Of a DNA stretch of 64,000 bases, positions 37,201 through 46,587 are shown in pieces. Made by a program: the position numbers and the translations under genes. The notes beneath the pieces are model-generated. The model did no database searches. It had not been told where the DNA came from and saw only the letters and a list, made by a program, of their open reading frames with translations. The first letter of the stretch is position 1. Every line of letters starts with the position of its first letter. The DNA is from Terrabacter sp. Ter38 (lineage in GTDB: Bacteria; Actinomycetota; Actinomycetes; Actinomycetales; Dermatophilaceae), in NCBI RefSeq assembly GCF_024519435.1, contig NZ_JALJRZ010000003.1, positions 372,001 through 436,000 on the forward strand. Direction: 5' to 3'.

Positions 37201-38322
37201 GTGACCGAGATCGAGATTGGCCGAGGCAAGCGCGGACGGCGCGCCTACTCCTTCGACGACATCGCCGTCGTGCCCTCCCGGCGCACGCGCGACCCCGAGG
37301 AGGTCTCGGTGTCGTGGCAGATCGACGCGTACCACTTCGACATCCCGGTCATGGCGGCGCCGATGGACTCGGTCGTGTCGCCCGAGAGTGCGACCGTGCT
37401 CGGCAAGCTCGGCGCCCTGCCGGTGCTCGACCTCGAGGGCCTCTGGACCCGCTACGAGGACCCGACCGCGCAGCTGCGTGAGATCGCCGAGATCGAGCCG
37501 GAGGCCGCCACCGCGCGCATGCAGCAGATCTACGCCGAGCCGATCAAGCCCGAGCTCATCACCGAGCGCCTGCGCCAGCTGCGCGAGGCCGGCGTCACGG
37601 TCGCCGGCGCCCTGTCGCCGCAGCGCACGCAGCAGCACTGGAAGACCGTCGTCGACGCCGGCGTCGACCTCTTCGTCATCCGTGGCACGACGGTGTCGGC
37701 CGAGCACGTCTCGGGTCGCGCGGAGCCGCTCAACCTCAAGCGCTTCATCTATGAGCTCGACGTGCCCGTCATCGTCGGCGGCGCCGCGTCGTACACCGCG
37801 GCCCTGCACCTCATGCGCACTGGGGCGGCCGGTGTCCTCGTCGGCTTCGGCGGTGGCGCGGCGCACACGACCCGCACGGCCCTCGGCATCCACGCCCCGA
37901 TGGCCTCGGCCGTCGCCGACGTCGCCGCCGCTCGCCGCGACTACCTCGACGAGTCCGGCGGCCGCTACGTCCACGTCATCGCCGACGGTGGCGTCGGCAC
38001 CTCCGGCGACATCGTCAAGGCCGTCGCGTGCGGCGCCGACGCGGTCATGCTCGGGTCGGCCCTCGCCCGGGCGACCGACGCCCCCGGCGGCGGCTACCAC
38101 TGGGGCCCCGAGGCCCACCACCAGCAGCTGCCGCGCGGCGAGCGCATCGCGCTCGGCACCCAGGCCTCCCTCGAGGAGATCCTCTTCGGCCCGGGCCGAC
38201 AGGCCGACGGTGCCACCAACGTCATCGGAGCCCTGAAGCGGGCGATGGCCACGACCGGCTACTCCGACGTCAAGGAGTTCCAGCGCGTCGAGGTCGTCGT
38301 CTCGCCCTACCTCGGCAACTGA
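37201..38322 (+). CDS. guaB3: GuaB3-type IMP dehydrogenase-related protein
   Basis: A 373-residue barrel protein of the GuaB3 family without CBS domains. Family segments are YSFDDIAVVPSRRTRDPEEV, AAPMDSVVSP and VIADGGVGTSGDIVKAVACGADAVMLGS. At the place of the IMPDH catalytic loop it reads VGFGGGAAHTTR (214-225), with His222 where guaB has Cys317, so standard IMPDH chemistry is unlikely. Its true reaction is unsettled. Same order as Rv3411c-Rv3410c. Confidence 0.9.
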   Translation: MTEIEIGRGKRGRRAYSFDDIAVVPSRRTRDPEEVSVSWQIDAYHFDIPVMAAPMDSVVSPESATVLGKLGALPVLDLEGLWTRYEDPTAQLREIAEIEPEAATARMQQIYAEPIKPELITERLRQLREAGVTVAGALSPQRTQQHWKTVVDAGVDLFVIRGTTVSAEHVSGRAEPLNLKRFIYELDVPVIVGGAASYTAALHLMRTGAAGVLVGFGGGAAHTTRTALGIHAPMASAVADVAAARRDYLDESGGRYVHVIADGGVGTSGDIVKAVACGADAVMLGSALARATDAPGGGYHWGPEAHHQQLPRGERIALGTQASLEEILFGPGRQADGATNVIGALKRAMATTGYSDVKEFQRVEVVVSPYLGN

Positions 38323-38422
38323 TCAAGGCCCGTTCCCGCCGGCGGGCGGACATGCGTGCACCTGTGCCCTGGGCTGAGCCGGCCCGATGTCGCTGTGTGC
38401 TCCGGTTCGGTTCGAGGTCAGC

Positions 38423-38444
38423 GATGCCACCGTCGGTGGCCATC
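38423..38444. terminator. Candidate convergent terminator
   Basis: GATGCCACC (38423-38431) pairs with GGTGGCCATC (38435-38444) with one bulge, between guaB3 and the convergent acyltransferase gene. Confidence 0.45.
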
Positions 38445-38472
38445 AGCGCGGTCCGCTCCTGATGATCTCGGC

Positions 38473-40746
38473 TCACAAGCCGAGCTGGTCACTAAGCACC
38501 GGTTTGAGCTTGAGCGCATACGTGCTCGTGATGTGGTTGGTGTCGCGGTAGACAATGACGTTGCGGATGACGAGGGGGCAGGTCTGGCCGTCGCAGAAGT
38601 AGGGGCGCAGATCGACGTAGTGCGCACCGGTCGCTGCGGTGGCTGTCTTCCAGCCCTGGTTGCGACCGCCGATCGACGGTGTCATCGGCCCGACGCAGGT
38701 GCTCATCGTCGCCTTCTTCGAACCGAGACACTTCCCGGCATCTTGCTCGAGCACACGGACGTCTCCGATCACCGACACCTGGGCCGCCGGCAACGCACGG
38801 TGCAGACGGGAGAGCATCCGCTCGGCGCCTCCGGCGAACTGAGCGAAGTCCTGCCCCGCCGGGATCGGTCCGTTCCGGTTCGCGTCGACCAGCGGCGTTC
38901 CCAGGTAGCCGCTGATGACGACCTTGAGCGGCTTGATGGCCTTGATCTGGTCCAGCGCCCACGAGCGCCACTGGGTGCACTCGACGTAGGGCCGACCCTT
39001 GTACCACTCCAGGCTGTCCACCGGCACGCAGCTGGCCTTGGTGAAGGTGATGATCTTGTAGCCCCGCTCCTTGGCGAGCTCCTCGAGCGGCCGCATCCAC
39101 ATCCCGATGTGGGAGTCTCCCCAGAGCACGATCGTCCGCGACGACGTGACGTCCCCGACGGGGCAGATCTGGTTCGTCAGGTCCTGCGCCTTGGAGGCCG
39201 AGCAGGCGCCGGGCGGGAACGTGATGTCGCTGAAGAGCTTCGTCAGGGTTGGTTGCAGTGTCTGAGGCAGCGGGGCATCTGCTCGCGCGAGTCCGGCCGC
39301 AACAGCCACGTCGGAGATCAGCAGGTCCTTCTCTCCCGGCCCCTTCTGGCCCGCTGACCGTGCCGGCTGCCGGTAGGCCGCTGCGGTCAGGGCTGCGTCG
39401 GCCCGGGCCTGACCGGCGTCATAGGCCTGCACGCTGACCACGCAGCCCAGCACCACGGCGACGGCCGCCGGCCACAGCAGGAGGGCACGGGTGACCCGGC
39501 GTCGGCCCGCGCGCACGGCGTGGCGCCGGTCCGCGCGTGAGGCGCCGGCGAGAGCGGCGGCGGACCGCCGGGCGTCGGTGCTGGAGGTGCCCATCGGCTG
39601 GTGGAAGGGAGACTCGACCCATCGGTAGCTGAGCCACGCCAGAACGACCGCGACGGCCAAGGCCGACAGCCGCTCGGCCAGGCTGAGGTCACGGACCAGG
39701 TAGGCCTCCGGCAGGATCAGCAGGGGCCAGTGCCACAGGTAGAGCGAGTACGAGATGTTGCCGAGGAACCGCATCGGGCGGGTGTCGAGCAGCAGGCGAG
39801 CGCCGGTCCTCGGTCCGTCGATGCCACCCCCCAGGACCAGGGCGGCACCCATCACCGGAAGGGCCGCGTGCGAGCCGGGGAACGGTGTCGTGGAGTCATA
39901 GGTGCAGGCGGCCACCAGGATGGCGAGAAGCCCGCCCCACGAGGCCAGCGCCTTGACAGCATCCGGCAGGCGGGCGATGCCGGCTGCCGACAGTGCCAGC
40001 AGGGCCCCGACGCTGAGTTCCCACGTGCGGGTGAAGGTGGAGTAGTAGGCCATCTGCGGGTTGGCGTCAGTGCGGTACACCGACCAGGCGAACGAGGCGA
40101 GGGCCAGCAGCAGCACGAGCGCTCCGGCGCGGCGGAGGGCCACGGCACGAGTTGCCGGACGCGACGTTCCCCCGGTCCCGCGACCCCGGGCGCCGAGGTA
40201 CATGACCAGCCCCACGAGCGCCGGCCACACGAGGTAGAACTGCTCCTCCACGGCCAGCGACCAGAAGTGCTGGACCGGCGAGACGAAGGCGCTGGTCGAG
40301 AAGTAGTCGGTGCCGGCGAGCGCGTAGTTGATGTTGGCCGAGAAGAGCGCCGCCGCGCCGACGTCCTTGAGCACCAGGTGCAGGTTGTTCGAGGTGTAGA
40401 CCGCTGCCGACGCGATGCAGATGCTGACGAGCGCCACCGTGGCGGCCGGCAGGATGCGGAGCGCCCGGCGGGCGTAGAAACCGGCGATGGAGACGCGGCC
40501 GCTCCGACTGACTTCGCGTGCAAGGATCCCCGTGATCAGGAAGCCGGAGATGACGAAGAAGACGTCGACACCCACGTAGCCGCCGGCGAAGCCGGCGATC
40601 TTGGCATGGCTGAGCATGACCAGGAGCACCGCGACGGCGCGCATCCCCTGGATGTCACCGCGTCGGCGTGTCGGGGGCTCGTTCCGGGCCGGCCTGAGTG
40701 GAGACTGCTCGGGTCGACGGAGCGTCGCCGGGACAAGCTCGGACAC
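38473..40746 (-). CDS. Acyltransferase-3 / SGNH O-acetyltransferase
   Basis: A 757-residue OafA-type protein. Residues about 30-400 form the ten-helix acyltransferase-3 domain (GDIQGMRAVAVLLVMLSHAK with conserved His47; FFVISGFLITGIL; FYARRALRILPA; WSLAVEEQFYLVWP). Residues about 470-757 form an outward SGNH domain with nucleophile motif GDSH (543-546) and D-T-N-H (735-738). It O-acetylates a surface glycan or lipid; no polysaccharide genes are nearby to name it. GTG start with GGAG about 8 nt upstream. Confidence 0.9.
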   Translation of the reverse strand: MSELVPATLRRPEQSPLRPARNEPPTRRRGDIQGMRAVAVLLVMLSHAKIAGFAGGYVGVDVFFVISGFLITGILAREVSRSGRVSIAGFYARRALRILPAATVALVSICIASAAVYTSNNLHLVLKDVGAAALFSANINYALAGTDYFSTSAFVSPVQHFWSLAVEEQFYLVWPALVGLVMYLGARGRGTGGTSRPATRAVALRRAGALVLLLALASFAWSVYRTDANPQMAYYSTFTRTWELSVGALLALSAAGIARLPDAVKALASWGGLLAILVAACTYDSTTPFPGSHAALPVMGAALVLGGGIDGPRTGARLLLDTRPMRFLGNISYSLYLWHWPLLILPEAYLVRDLSLAERLSALAVAVVLAWLSYRWVESPFHQPMGTSSTDARRSAAALAGASRADRRHAVRAGRRRVTRALLLWPAAVAVVLGCVVSVQAYDAGQARADAALTAAAYRQPARSAGQKGPGEKDLLISDVAVAAGLARADAPLPQTLQPTLTKLFSDITFPPGACSASKAQDLTNQICPVGDVTSSRTIVLWGDSHIGMWMRPLEELAKERGYKIITFTKASCVPVDSLEWYKGRPYVECTQWRSWALDQIKAIKPLKVVISGYLGTPLVDANRNGPIPAGQDFAQFAGGAERMLSRLHRALPAAQVSVIGDVRVLEQDAGKCLGSKKATMSTCVGPMTPSIGGRNQGWKTATAATGAHYVDLRPYFCDGQTCPLVIRNVIVYRDTNHITSTYALKLKPVLSDQLGL

Positions 40747-40921
40747 ACTTCTCCATTTCTGCCGACTCTGCGTACTCGGTGATCGCCGGTCACACTACCG
40801 GTCGGACGGCGTGCCTCTGTGACGCGCGCCGATGAGGCGCCGCCCGAGGTCCTCCCACGTCGGCCGTGACGCACCGCTGTGGCGCTCGTTACTGTCAGTA
40901 GCCTCCGGCTCGTCCGCTGCC

Positions 40922-40927
40922 TAGGGT
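40922..40927 (+). promoter_or_regulatory. -10 element of GMC gene, leaderless
   Basis: TAGGGT six bases before the ATG at 40934. Confidence 0.55.
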
Positions 40928-40933
40928 GGGGGC

Positions 40934-42601
40934 ATGGAGTTCGACCACGACGTCGTCGTCATCGGGTCCGGTTTCGGCGGGTCCGTGGCCGCGCTGCGTC
41001 TCGCCGAGAAGCGCTACCGCGTCCACGTCTACGAGGCCGGCCGCCGCTTCGAGGACGACGACTTCGCCCGGACGAGCTGGGACGTGCGCCGCTACCTCTG
41101 GGCGCCACGCCTCGGCCTCTTCGGGGTCCAGCGCATCCACCGGCTGCCCGACTGCCTCGTCCTCGCGGGCGCCGGGGTCGGTGGTGGGTCGCTCAACTAC
41201 GCCAACACCCTCTACGTGCCGCCGGCGCCGTTCTTCCGTGACCGCCAGTGGGGGCACATCACCGACTGGCAGGCCGAGCTCGCGCCGCACTACGCGACGG
41301 CCCAGCGGATGCTCGGGGTGACCGTCAACCCGTGCGACGGCCCGGTCGAGCAGCTGATGCGCGACACGGCGACCGACCTCGGCGTCGGCGGGACGTTCCG
41401 CAAGACCCCGGTCGGCGTCTTCTTCGGCGAGCCCGGCAAGCGCGTCCCGGACCCCTACTTCGGGGGTGAGGGGCCGGCCCGCACCGGGTGCACCGAGTGC
41501 GGCAACTGCATGGTCGGCTGCCGCGTCGGTGCCAAGAACACCCTCGTCAAGAACTACCTCGCGCTCGCCGAGCGACGCGGTGTCACCGTCGAGCCGCTGC
41601 GCACGGTGACCCGGGTGCGGCCGCTCGACCCGGCTGCGCCGGAGCAGGGGTATGCCGTCACGACCGTCCGCAGCGGCTCCTGGGGTCGGCGTCGGGCGGG
41701 GGAGCGCACCGTCACGGCCGGCCAGGTCGTCGTCGCGGCGGGGGCGTGGGGCACGGCCCAGCTGCTCCACGCCATGAAGGCCGAGCCCGAGGGGCGGGGG
41801 CTGCCGCACCTGTCGGACACGCTCGGGGAGCTGACCCGGACGAACTCCGAGGCCCTCGGTGGGGCGATGACGGCCCGGGTGCCCGAGGGCGTCGACCTGA
41901 CGCGAGGGGTGGCGATCACGTCGAGCTTCCACGTCACCGACACGACACACGTCGAGAACTGCCGCTACGGCAAGGGTTCCAACCTCATGGGAGCGCTCGC
42001 CGTCATGCAGGTCGACGGCGGCGGACGGGTGCCGCGCTGGGTGCGTTTCGCCGGCACCGTCGCGCGCCACCCGTCGGTCTTCGCCCGGTCGCTGTCGAGC
42101 CGGCGCTGGAGCGAGCGCACCGTCATCGCCCTCGTCATGCAGAGCAGCGACAACTCGATCAAGGTGCGACGCCGGCGCGGGCTCCTCGGGTGGCACCTGA
42201 CCTCGACGCAGGGCCACGGCGAACCCAACCCGACCTACATCCCCGAGGGCAACGTGGCCGTGCGCGCCATGGCGTCGCGGCTCCAGCGCACGACGGGCGA
42301 GCGGGCCTGGCCCGGGTCGTCCGTCGGTGAGGTGCTCGACATCCCGATGACGGCGCACTTCCTCGGGGGCGCGGTCATCTCCGACACGCCGGAGCACGGG
42401 GTCGTCGACCCCTATCAGCGGGTGTGGGGCTACCCGGGCCTGCACGTGCTCGACGGGTCGGCCGTCTCGGCGAACCTCGGGGTCAACCCGAGCCTGACCA
42501 TCACGGCGCAGGCCGAGCGGGCCGTGTCGCTGTGGCCGGTGAACGGCGAGGCCGACCGGCGCCCGGCCCAGGGCGAGGCCTACCGACTCGTCGACGCCTG
42601 A
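40934..42601 (+). CDS. ChoD-like GMC oxidoreductase
   Basis: A 555-residue FAD-dependent oxidoreductase. FAD motif VVVIGSGFGGSVAALRLAE at the N-terminus; GVGGGSLNYANTLY; C-terminal GMC segment with TAHFLGGAVI and DGSAVSANLGVNPSLTI. A cysteine cluster C-x2-C-x2-C-x3-C at 186, 189, 192 and 196 (GCTECGNCMVGCRVG) resembles a ferredoxin-like site, as in Rv3409c ChoD. Annotated relatives are called cholesterol oxidase, but a different alcohol substrate is quite possible here. Same position after guaB3 as in mycobacteria, apart from the acyltransferase. Confidence 0.88.
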   Translation: MEFDHDVVVIGSGFGGSVAALRLAEKRYRVHVYEAGRRFEDDDFARTSWDVRRYLWAPRLGLFGVQRIHRLPDCLVLAGAGVGGGSLNYANTLYVPPAPFFRDRQWGHITDWQAELAPHYATAQRMLGVTVNPCDGPVEQLMRDTATDLGVGGTFRKTPVGVFFGEPGKRVPDPYFGGEGPARTGCTECGNCMVGCRVGAKNTLVKNYLALAERRGVTVEPLRTVTRVRPLDPAAPEQGYAVTTVRSGSWGRRRAGERTVTAGQVVVAAGAWGTAQLLHAMKAEPEGRGLPHLSDTLGELTRTNSEALGGAMTARVPEGVDLTRGVAITSSFHVTDTTHVENCRYGKGSNLMGALAVMQVDGGGRVPRWVRFAGTVARHPSVFARSLSSRRWSERTVIALVMQSSDNSIKVRRRRGLLGWHLTSTQGHGEPNPTYIPEGNVAVRAMASRLQRTTGERAWPGSSVGEVLDIPMTAHFLGGAVISDTPEHGVVDPYQRVWGYPGLHVLDGSAVSANLGVNPSLTITAQAERAVSLWPVNGEADRRPAQGEAYRLVDA

Positions 42602-42970
42602 GCCCGTCCCGCTGCCGGGCCGCCACCCCGTGTGCGGTCAACGGTGTCCTGACCCCCACTGGCGCACACACGACCGGACAACCCCAGCGCGGAGCGCCGG
42701 CGTTCGGATCGGGGCGCACCCGCCCGGGAGGTGAGGGAGGGTGAGGCCGTCACCCCTCAGAGACGGCCCCACCCGGCGGTGCGGGCTAGCAACCGGTCGA
42801 GAAACAGCCCGGCACCGCGCTGACAACGACGCAGCCCGAAGGGGGTTACGGCATCTGTCGTTTATTTGCCGAAGTTGTCAGAACTCTTCTCGCACGGGGT
42901 GACGACGGGGCCACTCGACGTGATCGTCGAGTGGCCCCGTCGGCCCAGTGCCGATTCGTCCCGGCCGGCG
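42602..42970. other. Gene-free convergent gap
   Basis: 369 bp between the GMC gene and the ABC transporter gene. It contains an inverted repeat CTGACAAC (42820-42827) with GTTGTCAG (42874-42881) bracketing a locally AT-rich stretch, and a strong terminator at 42903-42942. No protein-like frame; I cannot name an RNA gene, though the AT-rich segment might be one. Confidence 0.5.
42903..42942. terminator. Bidirectional terminator
   Basis: 18-bp arms, CGACGGGGCCACTCGACG (42903-42920) and its complement (42925-42942), four-base loop. Confidence 0.92.
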
Positions 42971-44746
42971 TCAGCGAGCGGGCTGCGGCTCGTCACGCCA
43001 CGAGCGCCACAGGGCGGCATACGCCCCGTCCGCCTCGAGCAGCTCGTCGTGCGAGCCGATCTCGCTGATGCGCCCGTCCTCGACGACGCACACGCGGTCG
43101 GCGTCGTGCGCGGTCATGAGCCGGTGCGCGATGGCGACCACGGTGCGGCCGTCGACGACGGCGGCGAGCGATCGTTCGAGGTGGCGGGCTGCCCGCGGGT
43201 CGAGGAGCGAGGTCGCCTCGTCGAGGACGAGCGTGTGCGGGTCGGCGAGGACGAGCCGTGCGAGCGCGAGCTGCTGCGCCTGCGGCTCGGTGAGCCGGTG
43301 GCCGCCGGAGCCGACGACCGTGTCGAGCCCGTCGGGCAGCTCGAGCGCCCAGCCGCGCGCGTCGACCGCGGCGAGGGCCTCGAGCAGCTGCTCGCGGGAG
43401 GCCTCAGGGCGGGCGAGACGCAGGTTGTCCTCGAGCGACCCGACGAAGACGTGGTGCTCCTGCGTCACGAGGGCGACCTGGCCGCGCAGCTGCGCGAGCT
43501 CGAGGTCGACGAGGCGGACGCCGCCGACGTCGACCCGGCCCTGGCGCGGACCGTCGATGCCGGCCATGAGCCGTCCCAGGGTCGACTTGCCTGCTCCGGA
43601 GGGCCCGACGATGGCGAGGCGTTCGCCGGGCTGGAGGTCGAGCGAGACGCCACGCAGCACGTCACGACCCGCGCGGTAGGAGTAGTGGACGTCCTCGACC
43701 TCGAGGTGGTCGTCCTCCGGCTCCTCGCCGGTCGCGGAGCGGTCGGCCGGGACGTCGGCGATGCCGATGACGCGGGCGAGCGAGGTCGCACCGACCTGGA
43801 TCTCGTCGAGCCACGAGATGAGCTCGTCGAGCGGCCCGGCCATCTGCTGGACGTAGAGGGCCACGGCCGTGACGGTGCCGGCCGTCGCGACGTCACGAGA
43901 GATGAGGTAGCCACCCCACAGGAGGGTCACGGCGACGGGCGCGAAGAAGGCGAACTCGACGGAGGGGAACCACCGCATCCGCAGCTTCAGCGTGTACAGC
44001 TCGGCGTCGTAGCAGTCGTGCAGCGCGTCGTCCATGCGCTGCCGGCGACGGCTGCGCAGGCCGAGGGCGTCGACGGTGCGGGCGCCGTCGGCCGACTCCG
44101 TCACGACACCGTTGAGCACCGCGTACGTCGCGCGCTCGCGCAGGTAGCCGTCCGGCGCGTACCGCAGGTAGCGCCGCGTCGACACCACGAGGATCGGGAC
44201 CCCGACGACGACGGCGAGCGCGACCTGCCACCCGGTGAGGAAGGCCGCGACGACGGTGATCGTCGTCGTGACGGCGCCGACGAAGATCGACGGGATGCCG
44301 AAGCGAATGACCTGCGAGAGGGCCTCGACGTCGTTCGTGGTCCGCGAGACGAGGTCGCCCGTGCCGGCACGCTCGACGGTCGAGAGGGGCAGCTCGACGA
44401 CGCGGCCCATGAACTGCTCGCGCAGCTCGGCGAAGATCGTCTCGCCCATGACGAACGAGGCGCGCCGGGCGAACCACGTGACGACGGTCTGGACGACGAC
44501 CGCACCGGCGATCCAGAGCGCGAGCCGGTTGACGACCTCGAGGGACCGGCCGTGGCTGATCTCGTCGACGAGCAGGCCGATGACGCGGGGCGCCACGAGC
44601 GCCGCGCAGGCGGCGACGGCATGCAGGCCGATGACGGTGAGCAGGCTGCCTCGGTGGCGGCGGAGCAGGCCGCGCGTGTGGTCCTTGACCGAGTCCATGT
44701 CGGCCACGGGAAGGGTGCGCGTGGACGGCGCTGGTGTCAGCGACAT
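42971..44746 (-). CDS. ABC exporter half, catalytic-site Walker subunit
   Basis: A 591-residue type IV ABC exporter half: six membrane helices (about 30-325) and an NBD with Walker A GPSGAGKS (381-388), Walker B LVLDE (506-510) and H-loop His541. Its signature is degenerate: LTEPQ (485-489) where LSGGQ is expected. Its start overlaps the stop of the partner gene (TGATG), so the two are co-translated. The partner has the opposite defects, so together they make one working ATP site. Substrate unknown; drug or lipid export is usual for the family. Confidence 0.92.
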   Translation of the reverse strand: MSLTPAPSTRTLPVADMDSVKDHTRGLLRRHRGSLLTVIGLHAVAACAALVAPRVIGLLVDEISHGRSLEVVNRLALWIAGAVVVQTVVTWFARRASFVMGETIFAELREQFMGRVVELPLSTVERAGTGDLVSRTTNDVEALSQVIRFGIPSIFVGAVTTTITVVAAFLTGWQVALAVVVGVPILVVSTRRYLRYAPDGYLRERATYAVLNGVVTESADGARTVDALGLRSRRRQRMDDALHDCYDAELYTLKLRMRWFPSVEFAFFAPVAVTLLWGGYLISRDVATAGTVTAVALYVQQMAGPLDELISWLDEIQVGATSLARVIGIADVPADRSATGEEPEDDHLEVEDVHYSYRAGRDVLRGVSLDLQPGERLAIVGPSGAGKSTLGRLMAGIDGPRQGRVDVGGVRLVDLELAQLRGQVALVTQEHHVFVGSLEDNLRLARPEASREQLLEALAAVDARGWALELPDGLDTVVGSGGHRLTEPQAQQLALARLVLADPHTLVLDEATSLLDPRAARHLERSLAAVVDGRTVVAIAHRLMTAHDADRVCVVEDGRISEIGSHDELLEADGAYAALWRSWRDEPQPAR

Positions 44747-46515
44747 CAGTCCTCCTCTCCTCGGACGACGGTCCGTCGGTAGTCGGGAACATCTGCCATG
44801 AGCCGGCTGTGGGTGCCGGTCGCGGCGACCGTGCCGCCCCGGAGGAAGACGACGTGGTCGGCCTGGTCGAGGATGAGCGGGCTCGCCGACATGACGACCG
44901 TCGTGCGTCCGGCGCGGGCCGCGGTCAGGCGACCGGCGATGCGGGCCTCGGTGTGGGCGTCGACGGCGCTCGTGGGCTCGACGAGCACGAGGGTGTCGGC
45001 CCGGGTGAGCAGGGCGCGGGTCAGGGCGAGCCGCTGGCGCTGGCCGCCGGAGAAGGCACGGCCGCGCTCCTCGACCTCGTTGTCGAGACCGCCGGGCAGC
45101 GCCTCGAGCACGTCGTCGCCACTCGCCACCGACAGGGCGTCGAGGATCGAGGCGTCGTCGTGGTCACCCCACGGGTCGAGCTCGTCGCGCAGCGTGCCGG
45201 TGAAGAGGCGTGGGTCGGTCTCGGACACGACGACCCGGCGGCGCACCGCGGCCAGCGAGGCGTCGGCCAGGCGCGTGCCGTCGAGCCGCACGTCCGTCTC
45301 TCCGGCACCGAAGCGGCCGAGCCGGTCGGCGAGGGCTGCGGACTCCTCCGGGCGTGCCGACACCACGACGGTGAACCGGCCGGGTTCGATCGTGACGCCG
45401 CTGCGCGGGTCGTAGAGGCGGGCGGGTCCGGAGGGCAGCGGCTGGGCGTCCGGCGTCTCGACGTGGTCGGGCTGGATGCGCAGGATCTTCGTCAGCTTGC
45501 GGGCACCGATGTGGGCGCGGGTCGCCCGGTCGACCATCTCGGTCGCCGTGCGGAGCGGGATGACGAGGAAGGCGGTGTAGCCGTAGAAGGCGACGAGCTG
45601 CCCTGCCGTGATCTCGCCCGCGATGGCGAAGCGTGCCCCGAGCCACACGACGACGAGGACGAACAGCCCGGGCAGCAGCACCTGTGCGGCGTCGAGCGCC
45701 GCCTGGTAGCCCGCCACCCGGTTGCCCACCTGGCGCACGGACTGCGACTGGACGGCATACCTGCTCAGGAACGTGTGCTCGCCGCCGATGCCGCGCAGCA
45801 CCCGCAGCCCGGCGACCGTGTCGGCGCCGAGCCCGATGAGCTTGCCGGACTCCTCGCGCTGGGCGAGCTGGCGCGCCTGGAGCGGGCGGACGATGAAGGT
45901 GAGGCAGGCGACGAGCACCGGGACGCCGATGAGGACGACGAGGCCGAGCGGGGTCGAGGCGCCGAGCAGGATGAGCGCGACGACGACGTAGGACACGACG
46001 GCGCCGGCGAAGCGGGCCAGCACGTCGTAGAGGCCGCCGATGCGCATCGCGTCGGAGCTGACGGTCGCGACGACGTCGCCGGTCGGGACCGAGCGCGACA
46101 GGGCCTCACCGGTGTCGGCCGCCTTGTGACCGATGAGCTGGGCCGAGCGGAAGGCGCCCTGCATCCAGTTGGCGACGGCGTACTTGTGCCGCATCGCGCC
46201 GGACAGGGCGCTGATCGTCACGAGACCGAGGAGGATGCCGCACCACTGCAGGAGCGAGCCCGGGTCGCCACCGATGATGCCCTCGTCGATGGCCTTGCCC
46301 ATCGCGGCGGGGAAGAGTGCCTGGCTCACGAGCCACACGATGCCGAAGGCGATGGCGACGACGAGGGTGCGCCACTGGCCCTTGCCGACCCAGCGGAGGT
46401 AGGCCGTCGGGCTGGTCAGGTCGGGAGTGCCGGGGTCGGCGTGGGGCAGCGAGATCACTTGGTTCATCGTACGTTCGGCGCGGGTATGCCTCATGCCATT
46501 TTTCGTCACGGTCAC
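44746..46515 (-). CDS. ABC exporter half with degenerate Walker motifs
   Basis: A 589-residue partner subunit. The membrane domain is normal. In the NBD the Walker A position reads VVVSARPEESAALADRLG (no G-x-x-G-x-G-K, no lysine; about 384-400), Walker B reads LVLVEPTS (Val512 where Asp is expected), and the H-loop His is Ser545. The signature FSGGQ (488-492) is intact. It can therefore only donate the signature to its partner. The GTG at 46515 is preferred since a -10 TACGGT lies seven bases upstream; ATGs at 46494 and 46467 are alternatives. Confidence 0.9.
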   Translation of the reverse strand: MTVTKNGMRHTRAERTMNQVISLPHADPGTPDLTSPTAYLRWVGKGQWRTLVVAIAFGIVWLVSQALFPAAMGKAIDEGIIGGDPGSLLQWCGILLGLVTISALSGAMRHKYAVANWMQGAFRSAQLIGHKAADTGEALSRSVPTGDVVATVSSDAMRIGGLYDVLARFAGAVVSYVVVALILLGASTPLGLVVLIGVPVLVACLTFIVRPLQARQLAQREESGKLIGLGADTVAGLRVLRGIGGEHTFLSRYAVQSQSVRQVGNRVAGYQAALDAAQVLLPGLFVLVVVWLGARFAIAGEITAGQLVAFYGYTAFLVIPLRTATEMVDRATRAHIGARKLTKILRIQPDHVETPDAQPLPSGPARLYDPRSGVTIEPGRFTVVVSARPEESAALADRLGRFGAGETDVRLDGTRLADASLAAVRRRVVVSETDPRLFTGTLRDELDPWGDHDDASILDALSVASGDDVLEALPGGLDNEVEERGRAFSGGQRQRLALTRALLTRADTLVLVEPTSAVDAHTEARIAGRLTAARAGRTTVVMSASPLILDQADHVVFLRGGTVAATGTHSRLMADVPDYRRTVVRGEED

Positions 46516-46522
46516 GGGGCCG

Positions 46523-46553
46523 ACCGTAGGAGTTCAAGCATGCTGGAGGTCAA
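46523..46553 (-). promoter_or_regulatory. ABC exporter promoter, leaderless
   Basis: On the minus strand TTGACC (46553-46548), 19-bp spacer, TACGGT (46528-46523), then seven bases to the GTG at 46515. Confidence 0.5.
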
Positions 46554-46587
46554 CCACGAGGGCGTATGCCGTGTGGCCGCCTCGAGG

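Noticed and set aside
44746-46515. Treating the degenerate ABC half as a pseudogene
   Set aside because: The frame is intact, membrane domain and signature are conserved, and the defects complement those of the coupled partner.
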